DNA of 64,000 bases, taken from NCBI GenBank assembly GCA_015847255.1, contig JADLZK010002630.1, forward strand, positions 1 to 64,000, read 5' to 3'. Below, one piece after another: positions 23,401-33,161 of this stretch (positions are counted from its first letter, which is position 1; each line of letters begins with the position of its first letter). The notes beneath the pieces were generated by a model. It was not told the DNA's origin and ran no database searches. It saw nothing but the letters and a program-made list of their open reading frames with translations. Source of the stretch: Hyparrhenia diplandra (Eukaryota > Streptophyta > Magnoliopsida > Poales > Poaceae). The position numbers and the translations under genes are program-made.

Positions 23401-25490
23401 TTTCTGCAGAAATTTATCAAAATGCTTTATAAAGACTGCTAGTTTATTAGAAGAGAACCTCATACTGAAAAAATACTCACTGTCTTGCGCTGTAATGTGT
23501 TAACAGGGTTATGGCATGACTGAATCTGCTGCTGTAGGAACTCGTGGCTTCAATACTTCAAAGCAGAAGAAGTATGCTTCAGTAGGACTTCTGGCTCCAA
23601 ACATGCATGCAAGAATTGTTCATATGGAAACTGGTTGCTGCCTGCCTCCAGGCTCTTGTGGGGAGCTCTGGCTCCATGGTCCAGCTATAATGAAAGGTAG
23701 TCTCATGGGTTCTGTGTTACTCCATCACTTGATTACAAAAAGTAGTACTCCCTCCATTTCAAATTTTAAATTGTTCTGGCTTTTTTGGAGATATAGCTTT
23801 TACTATGTGTATCTAGACATAATGAAAGGTAGTCTGATTGTGCTTATTTCGGCTGTGAGCTGGTGACTGAAATTCAAGGAAGACTTCATATATGTGTTTG
23901 GATTCTGAAGAACGTTTCTTCACAGGTTACTTGAATCATGAGAATTCATGCGCATTAAATGATGGCTGGCTGCGAACTGGTGACATTGCTTACTTTGATT
24001 TTGATGGGTACTTGTACATAGTGGGCCGCTTGAAAGAGGTGATCAAGTACAAAGGATTTCAGGTATGCAGGCTTCTTTTAGCAGGCCCAGCTAAAAGCGC
24101 ACGATTTTTTTTCCATTGTTATTATTCTTTATATTGTGTGAGGAAAAAGATTCATTCTAGTGACAAACTGTTTATTCTTTTTTTTTTTCCTGACCTTCAG
24201 ATAGCTCCAGCTGACTTGGAAGCAATTTTGATCGAACACCCTGGAATTGTTGATGTGGCTGTGACATCGTGAGTTTTAACATAGCTACTAGTTCCTGATG
24301 TGTTCTTCATATTTTTGTCCTGTGCCTTGTCCTTATTAGAATCTTATGGTTCGACTGATAGTACTGGGGATAAAGAAGCTGGAGAGATACCGGTAGCCTT
24401 CGTGGTGAGGAAATCTGGAAGTGGCCTTACATGCACGCAAGTGATGGATTATGTGGCCAAGCAGGTAAGGAAAAATACTAAATACCCTGTTCTTTCTGCT
24501 TCGACTTGCCATGTTGTCACAGTATACATAATACGTCCCTTTCCTAGCTATAAAATTTCAGGCAAGCGGTGTAATAAATCTAAGTACATACAGATACGTG
24601 TTGCTTTCACCTAAAGAGGACTAGTAACTAAAATGAGGCAGGTATAGCAAGTTTTAAGATTGAGGTTCTGTGGTTGCTGTGCATGCTCCCCACCTGTACA
24701 CCAGTGCTGTCTTTGCTCTTTCTAGATACTGCCATGGGGTATGATTCATGCATGCGCTGCGCTGTCGATCACTCTCACAGTAGCAGCACCATCTGTAGGG
24801 ATGGCAATGTGTAACTAACTAGTACCCCGAGTGAGGTCAGATGATTTGGCATCGTCACCCACACATATTTGTTTCCCTGAAAGAATCGATCCTGGGGTAG
24901 CTTTCTTATATTCCAAAGAATTGTGCAATTTTACACGTCATCTAGTACTAACAGATCAAGCTGGCATGCATTCCTCCCATTGTTGACTCTCGATCGTTTC
25001 CTTCAAGAATAACAATGATACTCTGGCTGCGCAAAGGTCAGTGGTGGGCTAGAAAAAGAAATTTCCTTGGAGACCTTTTCAGAGAAAGAGATAGAGAGTT
25101 GCAGAGTAAAACTAAGGTAGCGTTAGGGAATCTGTTTGTTACGACTTTGTCAAGTAAGATCACCCTGAATGAATTTGTCGTAAACCAGGCTGTAGTTGAT
25201 TGTGTCACATTCTCGGTCCGATACATCCTGATACCTAGACTGATGAGATTGGAATCGAATCACTGGCATGAAGTAGGAGTAGAGCTTGTGGAATTCTCTT
25301 TTGTTTTTCCCTACTCATCAAGTAGTTGGTGATGGTGCAGGTGTCACCGTATAAGAAGGTGCGGAAGGTGGTGTTCGTGGAGTCGATCCCCAAGTTGCCG
25401 GCTGGAAAGGTTCTCAAGAGGCTTCTCAAGGACTCTCTTGGTCCAACAAGTTATTCCGAGTCCAATTCCATGCGCCATTCGAGACTGTAG
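20439..25490 (+). CDS. 4-coumarate:CoA ligase-like, probably peroxisomal (frame broken)
   Basis: An acyl-activating enzyme of the 4CL-like branch: ATP-dependent adenylation of a carboxylic acid, then transfer to CoA. Six exons fit GT-AG rules: 20439-21504, 23507-23696, 23926-24062, 24201-24268, 24362-24464 and 25341-25490. Exon 1 holds the AMP-binding motif SSGTGGRSKGVVLTH; exon 2 begins GYGMTES; exon 3 has GWLRTGD and GRLKEVIKYKGFQ; exon 6 has the catalytic-lysine motif LPAGKVLKRLLK. The protein would be about 570 aa and ends HSRL*, a PTS1 peroxisomal signal. This suggests a substrate such as a fatty-acid or jasmonate-precursor acid rather than a lignin precursor. Exon 1 as given is not open. 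One extra base near 20655 and two near 20740 offset each other, and single bases are missing near 21334 and in a C run near 21485. Sequencing error is a likely cause. Confidence 0.88.
21672..21836. mobile_element. MITE-like insertion in intron 1 of the 4CL-like gene
   Basis: The left end GGCTGTTTAGTTC and inverted right end GGGCTGTGTTTATT are imperfect inverted repeats flanked by TTA and CTAA, resembling Tourist-type MITEs. It is AT-rich and non-coding. The target duplication is not exact, hence low confidence. Confidence 0.35.
23746..23818. mobile_element. Stowaway MITE remnant in intron 2
   Basis: TACTCCCTCCATTTCAAATT matches the well-known Stowaway (Tc1/mariner) terminus including its TA target. 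The opposite end is degraded near TATCTAGACATA. It lies between two copies of the exon 2 splice-donor sequence. Confidence 0.55.
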
Positions 25491-25849
25491 CTGCAGGCCA
25501 GCCAAAGAGGATCTCGGTCAGGCTGCGCCAGCGATTTCCAGCTTTATTTTAAGCTGAATAGGTCTTCTGGATCACACGCACGGTTAGGGACTTAGCGCAC
25601 TCATATAGAGAACAGATGACCTTTTGGATTAGTTTTTTTTTTGCTTGTTAAGCTAAATTCATAGTGTGAGGAAGATGTTTTATCTTCTTTTCTCTTCGAT
25701 CCTTCAGTTCAGGAATACCAAGAGCAAAGGCCAATTTTTCCTACAATATGAAAAGAAGGTAGCCAAATTACAGTTGATATTTTCATCAAAAAAAATTACA
25801 GTTGATATTTCGAAAAAACGGTTTCACGCTGGGTTGGTCCCATATATGG

Positions 25850-26945
25850 CTTTTATCGGGGAACGGTGTTTTTGCCCCTATTTTTGAGGCAAATGGTGAT
25901 TTTGCCCCTGTTTTTTGATAAGTGCGATTTTACCCCTGTTATTTTGAATTGAAGGCAAGTTTTACCCCTGTTACGTTAACAACACTTGGCGGTGTTAAAA
26001 GGACCATGAAAAGACCATTTTGCCCATGCGTTTTTTTTGCCCTTACTTTAGATAGGTTTTTGCATGAATTTGACATAATTGCAGCATTAATTTTGAGAAA
26101 ATTTTTGACACAATTTCAGCAACATTTTCACACAATTTTGACAGTATTTCAGCGAGTAATTTGACACAAATTTGACACAATTTGGACAAAGGGCTAACAT
26201 ATCCATAGCACCACATGCATATGCATATGCATACTTACATGTCACATATCATGTCTTGATCATGTCTAGATCTCATCCATGGCAATATACAACCTTTCAA
26301 GTCAGCAAAGCACCAAGCATGCAAGTGCAGCAAAAGATGACCAACCATTAGAGAGCTATTATATGTCTATTGGCAAATATAGCATTCATGCATCAAAATC
26401 TCCATGCCAGGGAGCGGGGACGCGGGGTGGCCATGCGCCCGCCCCTCCGGCGCTGGCGTTGGCCTAGAAGCCGCCCGCCACGCAGGCCTCGAAAGACGCC
26501 CGCCGCATTGCCCTCGAAAAGCCGCCCGCGCGGCGCCATGCGCGGGTGGCGAGCGCCCGCGCCCTATATGGCGGCGCCGGCTTGGAACATCTCGCGCCCG
26601 CTGTCATGACCTCGTTACTGCCCGCACTTTGGATCCGCCGCGGCGGCACGGAATCCCCCGCCGCGCCCCCCGACCTAGGGTTCGGTCTCCATCTCCGCGA
26701 GAGAGAGGCGGAGAGTCGGGTTCTGTTTGGTCGGGGGTAATCCTAGGGAGCGGGACAGTGGGTTTCTTTTTTTTACATATCCCACTAACACCGTAAAAAC
26801 CAGGGGTAAACGGAGGCTTCAACTACGAAAAACAGGAGTAAAATCGCACATACCAAAAAAACAGGGGCAAATCACCATTGGCCTCGAAAACAGGGGGCAA
26901 AATCACTATTGGCCCCGCCAGCAGGGCAAAATCACCAATTTTCCT
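25850..26945. mobile_element. Long-TIR element with GC-rich interior
   Basis: The left arm (about 25850-25985) and right arm (about 26790-26945) are inverted repeats of roughly 140 bp. They are built from reiterated GGTGATTTTGCCCCTGTT-type units. The centre (26400-26760) is abruptly GC-rich, with a leader-like AGGGTTCGGTCTCC and GAGAGAGGCGGAG. This is the layout of a Mutator-like or fold-back element carrying a captured gene piece. No transposase is present, and I could not define a target duplication. Confidence 0.55.
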
Positions 26946-28486
26946 TTTATCTTTGACGTTTCGGGAGAAGTACAGTGGTTCGAGTAAATCCTCGTTGCCT
27001 TGAAAATAAAATAGTCGTTGTGCATGCGTCGTCTACGAGGAATGAAATGGAATGTTCCCTGGGTTGATTCGCTGGCGCAAGACACGCATGGTATTCTCGA
27101 GGTAGTAGTAGCGTGGAAGCTTGCTTTCTAGAGTCTAGACACATGCAAGCAAGCAATGCAAAGGCAGTGAAAACCTCCAGGAATATGCGGTCGATGATCG
27201 GGAATGTGCTGTGCTGCCCTGCCGCTGGAACTGGAAGGAAGCCGGTCGGGCGGGCAGAAATGGGCGGCACCGCGGCAGGTGTTGGTTGGTCGCTGGCATT
27301 TGCTAATCTAGCCATTAGTGAGATGGATAAATCAACCAGCCGACCTTCCCGTGGCCCGTGGGGAAGGAATGAGCACAGCGGCAGAAGGCAGCTCCACCTA
27401 ACACCGCCCAACGCGTTTTTTATGTCGTGTACCCTGTTTTCGTTTCTTTCTTTATAGCATTCAGATTCAGATTTGAAAACGTGAAACTGCATAAATTTGT
27501 TTTTTCAGTTTATGTGTCTTTTTAAAAGAAAAGGCTTGACACAATAATTTAGTTAAAAAATACTCATCAATAATATCCTTGAGGGTGAGACCTCCTCAAG
27601 ACATTTGACAAAAAAAAAAAAAGAGAGGAATTTTCTTCTACGTGCTAGGGAAGAGGAAGACACATCTGCGATCATATATCAAGTCGGTATATACTTGTTT
27701 CTGGGTGCAATTGCACACACGAGATTGTATATAGCTTTGCCAATGTATCAAGTTATTACAACCACAATGAGCCACGTAAAGAAGCTTCAAATTTGTATGG
27801 CGGTCTCGATCAACACGAGCATGGGGCTAGCAAACAACATGAATATGAAAGGGTGCGCCACAAAAAACCTCAAATTGTGAGAGGAGGGACGTGTTGTTTA
27901 ATAACGTCTCTATAATTGAGGTGCGATCGGATCATGTTACGCCCACGCCGTGGTGGTGCTCTTCTTCCTTCCGCGGTGCACGTGCTGACGTGCCGTTGGT
28001 GGACCCCACGATAAGTCGCGCGGTGCTGCCCCGCCGCAGTAGCAGCCAGCCAGCCAGCCTGGCGCGCTACGTGCTCTCTCCCGCCTGCGTGCTACGTGTC
28101 GGCCGGCATCCCTCGTGCTTCAGTTCAGCGGCATCATCAGCCTGGCCTTGTGCTTCGCATCACGCCGTTTTTGTTGGCCGGCCGGGAGCGGTAGCGATCG
28201 CCGTCGGTACGGATGGCCGCCGGCCGCCGGCCGCCGGAGTGCCGGACATATAGTCAGTACGTGTGGACTCAGCGGTCAGGTCAGCCTCGCGTATGCGTAC
28301 CCAATGGGCTGGGATGTGCCACGATACGACTACGGGATACGACGCGGAGCTCCCGCCTCTCTCTGACTCTCTGGACCCCACTGGCCCCACCTGGATGTGG
28401 ACGGATGAGTCCGCGCCTTTTTATTGGCGCGCCCGCACGCGGCCTCGCCCTCCCTTCCCTGCGCTGCGCTGGGAAGGGAAGCCGAA

Positions 28487-28518
<32 letters not shown>

Positions 28519-28581
28519 GGTGGACTTGGAGTCCACCCCTTCGCCTCCGGAACCGGAAGCGAGAGAGAGAGGGAAGCAGAG
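26946..28581. other. Intergenic region upstream of the CCT gene
   Basis: No supported gene. The first half is mixed composition, then AT-rich (27480-27900). From 27930 it turns GC-rich and is presumably the promoter and 5' UTR of the cytidylyltransferase gene starting at 28582. Confidence 0.45.
28490..28519. repeat. (GAGCAC)n microsatellite in the CCT 5' leader
   Basis: Five tandem hexamer units, the last GAGCAG, about 60 bp upstream of the CCT start codon. If transcribed it lies in the 5' UTR and could vary in length between alleles. Confidence 0.8.
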
Positions 28582-31384
28582 ATGGCGCGCGTCTCAAATG
28601 CGAAGAAGCGGCATGGCGCTACCAAGCCGGCCTCCAACGCCAGCACCGGCGGCACCAACATCACCGCCGCAGCCGCCACCAAGAGGAAGGCCGAGGACGA
28701 GGACCGCCCCGTGTGCGTCTACGCCGACGGCATCTTCGATCTCTTCCACTTCGGCCACGCCCGCGCACTCGAGCAGGCCAAGTTGCTGTACGTACGCTCC
28801 CTTCTCTTCTCCCTTTCTTCATCGGCAGATCGCCCGCCTCGCCCGCCATCCCCCAATGGCATGGCACGCCGGCGATCGATGTCTACGTACGTCGTAGTAG
28901 ATCCATCCATCCATCCTTACCGATCGATGCCTCGGGCTCAGATTAGATTAGATCTGGACGCCGCCGCCGCCGCCGCTTCCTTACTCCTGTTTGTTTCTGC
29001 TACTGCTGCTGCTCGCCATGCGCGTGCCCCGCCCTCAACCTGGATCTGGAATTCTGGACGCTTTCTTGATTCTCTGCGTGCTATCCACTCCTCTCCTACG
29101 CGTTTCACTTTATTAATTACTAATTTCGGTGACGCCCGCCTGCATGTATTTTCTAGTGCTAATAATCCTGACGTGTTGGTTGTGTCGCTCGCTCGCAGGT
29201 TCCCCAACACCTACCTCCTCGTCGGATGCTGCAACGATGAGCTCACCAACCGCTACAAGGGCAAGACCGTCATGACACAGGAAGAGCGATATGAGTCCCT
29301 GCGACACTGCAAGTTAGTAAATTCCTATACACAACACCCTATTTTTACAATACAATTACAGTGCTAGCTAATTCAGATTACAGAGCTAGAATCTCAAAAA
29401 AAAAAAAAAAAAGATTACAGAGCTAGCTAATTCAAATTACTCTTCAGGAAAACAGACCATTTCTCGTTTCCTCCCATGTTATTATTAGCAGGAGTATTAA
29501 CATGTTCTCTGCAAACTGGTCATTTCTACCTAGCAGACCCAATTTGTGCGCCTTTGCCAGCAATCTGTATTTCGTCAAACCATGCCTGCTTTGCTGCCAA
29601 GTTATAGTAAGATGCATCCTGTTATACTATCCGTATGTCAAGATCTAACAGCACAAGTCTAGTTGTATTTTTTTTTTTTTTTTTTTTTGTGCCTGAGGCA
29701 TTTTGCTTCACGTCTCAGACCAGGCCTCTCCTTTTGCATCCTAGGTTTCTCATTCTTTTCATATCCTCAAAATTGAGGATACTGTGTAATTACATGCTGT
29801 GAATGGAGGTTGAGCAAATTATGCTCTCAGTTGGAGCTACCCGATTCTTTTTCATTTCGCTATTTAGTTATGTCAGTCTCCATTCCGAGCAATTCAATCT
29901 TTTTCATGCTAACATATACCTTCAATATGTAGTTATTTCAGCCTCCATTCATCAGACTGAGCTGCCAGATTATCTGCATATGCTAGTTCTGCTCATGCTA
30001 TTTTGCGTTGTTTAGAGCTTGCCTAATCTTTTTATATGACTTATATGTTATCATGAGAAAAACACTTGGCCTTAACAAAGAGGGGTTTGTATTGACCGTT
30101 ACAAAAATGAAAACCCACTTTATGTTACCAAGAAAAAAGAACATTGGACCTTAAAAAAGAGGTTTGTATTGGCCATAATAAAAAAAAAAACGAAAATCAC
30201 ACCCAAAGTGCTGGTTTTAAACATTCACATTTTTTTATTTATTAAATTAAACATAATCGCTCATATATTAATCTGCTGAATTTTGCTTTAGGTGGGTCGA
30301 TGAGGTCATTCCTGATGCACCGTGGGTTCTCACACAGGAGTTTATTGATAAGCATCAGATTGATTATGTTGCTCATGATGCGCTGCCGCACGTGTGACCT
30401 GCACAACACCTATTTCAGATGTTTCTTTTCTTCCTGGTCTGCTCAACTAACTAATCTTTCTTTGTAACTGCAGTTATGCGATACTAGCGAGCAGCAAATG
30501 ATGTCTATGAATTTGTAAGTCTTTTTTCGTATAGGACTGAGGTTAAATGCATCTTCTGTATGATTTCCATGCTGAAAGTATTGTTGGGCTATATGTTAGG
30601 TTAAAAGATTGGGAAATTCAAGGAAACAAAAAGGGACGGACGGGGTTTCTACTTCAGATCTCATAATGAGGATCTTGAAGGACTATAATCAGTATGTCAT
30701 GAGGAATTTAGCACGGGGCTACTCCAGGAAGGATCTTGGTGTGAGCTATGTCAAGGTTAGACACTTACCTGATGGCACATACTGAAGGGATATAATAATA
30801 ATTAGTTTTTGTGGAATAACATGTCTTCCTCTTATTATTTTCATTAGGAGAAACAATTGCAAGTTAATATGAAGATCAATAAACTGCGGGAGACTGTGAA
30901 GGCACATCAGGAAAAGGTAGCTGCGGATTTGAGATTCACTTGATCAGTACTTGTCGAGGAACTAGACATACTACTTTCCATCGAATGGAAGACTAATCAG
31001 TTTTACTGATATCTAGCTTTGTATGAAATATATCTTGCAGTTGCAAACAGTAGCAAAGACTGCTGGTTTGAATCATGAAGAATGGCTTGCTAATGCGGAT
31101 CGCTGGGTTGCTGGTTTCCTGGAGAAGTTTGAGCAACACTGCCACAACATGGTATATTTATTTCATAAGAATGTAAAGTGTTGCTACATGTAATTTAAAC
31201 TAGCTGGATAGGTGACAGACGATATCAGAAGTCAGTGTCCATAATATTCAAGCTCAATCTGACGCCGTGTAATTACTGTTCTCAGGAAACTGCCATCAAG
31301 GACCGGATACAAGAGAAGCTGGGGAGACAGTTGAGCAAAGGAGGAATAATCGCTGGTCTTGTGCAGGAACCTGTGACAGCCTAA
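28582..31384 (+). CDS. CCT: Choline-phosphate cytidylyltransferase (frame broken)
   Basis: Converts phosphocholine and CTP to CDP-choline, the rate-setting step of phosphatidylcholine synthesis. Exons: 28582-28787, 29199-29312, 30292 to about 30387, 30474-30514, 30600-30755, 30848-30916, 31041-31151 and 31286-31384, about 300 aa in all. Exon 1 has the nucleotidyltransferase signature YADGIFDLFHFGHARALEQA with the catalytic HFGH. Later exons give NRYKGKTVMTQEERYESLRH, WVDEVIPDAPW, IDYVAHDALP, the RGYSRKDLGVSYVKEK amphipathic membrane-binding region and the C-terminus ending VTA*. The start was chosen because it precedes a typical Lys-rich leader and keeps the length of plant homologues. The donor after exon 3 would be GC, or a GT four bases on. 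Single G losses at about 30479 and 30489, and two shifts in exon 5 near 30607 and 30634, break the frame. Confidence 0.92.
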
Positions 31385-32353
31385 AACAGGTGATGCTGTC
31401 CGTGAAACGCACGGATGCTTATCAGATCATCCTCCCGACGTGGTTTTGGTGTGATCAAATGGAATGCGATGCTTGTAAGACTGCAACACGGTTGCTGAGG
31501 CGTTTTAGTTTTGTGGTGCATGTGAAGTTTTCCCATATACAAATGTCTATAGAAGAGGCGTTTGATGTTTTGGGCATCGTCGTGGGCGTGTTTCTCTGTA
31601 TCTAACGGGTTAGATTAACCTTTTTTTATATCGAGATTAATGTTCTTTCGTGGCTATATATCATATTCCATCCATAATAATATGGTAAAGGTACAATAGT
31701 TTGAAATTCTAGACTTGGTACCTTAATAATCTGTATATATATGCGAATGATCATAAATCATGAACATTGTTTGAATTTGTAACGACATTGTTTGTCAAGC
31801 ATGACTGCATTCCGACTGCAAAGCCAAGCATTCGAGACATTTCGATGGAACTTTTACTATTTATTGATCTTAATAAAAAAAAATTTGCGCATTCAAGAAA
31901 AAAAAAAAAAACTATCTGAGAAACACTAATATAGAGGTGGGACTTGGGCAGCTGGGCTTGGCCCCTTGGTGCCGCTTCGTGTCGTGTCCTCTAGTCATCG
32001 ATATGGCACGACCCAAGTCATAGCTTGTCCCATCCAAATTTGGTGGCCAAAAGATAAATTAGTAAACTATCATCGTCATCATAAAATGAAATTTGCTGCG
32101 GGGGCTTAACGGCCTGCATCTGCTCCTCCAGCTGCTACGCCCACCCTGCTGCTACCGCTAAAGGTCGAGCTGCTCCCTCTTCCTCCCAAGCCGGCGACAT
32201 CCGAGCGAAGTACTGTAACTGGTGTTATGCAGATTGGACGAGGGAATTGGCGTGGCAGGTCATGAGCATGGTTACTATGGGATGCGAAACAAACCAGACA
32301 ATCAAGCACACCCTTCGCTAATCAGACTTTTTTTTATCCTTCGCTAATCAGAC
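31385..32353. other. 3' UTR and intergenic DNA
   Basis: The CCT 3' UTR probably runs to around 31680, with T-rich and AATAATAT sequence. Beyond that is AT-rich DNA with A runs and no supported gene. Confidence 0.45.
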
Positions 32354-32356
32354 TTA

Positions 32357-32556
32357 GGTCCTGTTTGGTTTCTAGGGACTAAACTTTTTTTTTTTAAGTC
32401 ACAGGGACTAATAAAAAAAAATTCCTCCAAGAGAGTCTTTTAGAGACCAAGAGGAAAAGTCTCAAAAAAAAGTCCCTCCCTGTTTTTAGTTTAGTAGGGA
32501 CTAAAAAGAGACTTTTTAGTTTCAAAAACTAAAAAGTCGCTAAATCAAACATGACC
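32357..32556. mobile_element. Tourist-like MITE
   Basis: A 200-bp element with termini GGTCCTGTTTGGTTT and (inverted) GGTCATGTTTGATTT, flanked by TTA at 32354-32356 and 32557-32559. A TTA target and this terminus are typical of Tourist MITEs mobilised by PIF/Harbinger transposases. Interior repeats of AGGGACTAAA/AAAAGTC give further self-complementarity. Confidence 0.75.
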
Positions 32557-32559
32557 TTA

Positions 32560-33161
32560 GATAAACAGCTAACGATTTTTTGGCTGGAGACAGGCCTTGC
32601 CTAAGCATGCTCTCCAATCTTAGCCAAGCTCTAGGCACAAAACCAAACGAACCATAGCTTTGTGTGAGTGGCCCGGCCCGTAGGGCAGAGCGCTACTGGG
32701 CCTGGCTTCATGTAGAAGGCACGTGGCCCAGGGCCTCAACCGCAACAGGCAGGCCGCGGGTGGTGGTGGGGCAAGCCTAGTCGGAGGGAAGGGGGCGGAA
32801 CCACCGGAAGCCGGTGACGGCGGCCGGCGTTGCGGCGCGGTTAGCTATCCCGGTAGTTGGTACTCCGCTCCTGCCGTCGCTTTCGTTCGAAGAAGAGGAC
32901 GAGATCAGGTGAGGCCAGGGTCTCGTAAGTCGCAACCCAACCATCTCAATCCCAAACCCATCCCATCCCATCCCATCCTCGCTCACTGCCATGCCGATAA
33001 TTCCATCGCTCGCTCGTTCAGTAGCTCCCATCCCATTCCCATTCCGACGAATCGAATCTCCGTCGCCACCTTGCCTAGCCTCAACGGACATCAGCCAGGA
33101 AGAGGGAAGCCCAAACTCTGCCGCGCGCCTCTGCACGCCGCGAGCAACGATTCCCGACTCC
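32560..33161. promoter_or_regulatory. Upstream region of PLGG1 copy 1
   Basis: It shares patches with the region before copy 2 (50740-51609): the GAGCGCT..CTGGGCC block, a TCCCATCCCA-rich stretch, the TCGCTCGCTC..GTTCAGTAGCTC stretch and CACCTTGCCTAGCCTC. The duplication therefore included promoter and 5' leader. GGCCCA/TGGGCC motifs are present. No TATA box is clear. Confidence 0.5.

Noticed and set aside
26947..27492. 181-aa minus-strand open frame
   Set aside because: It has no recognisable domain, no coding-like composition and no supporting splice or promoter context. It is probably chance.
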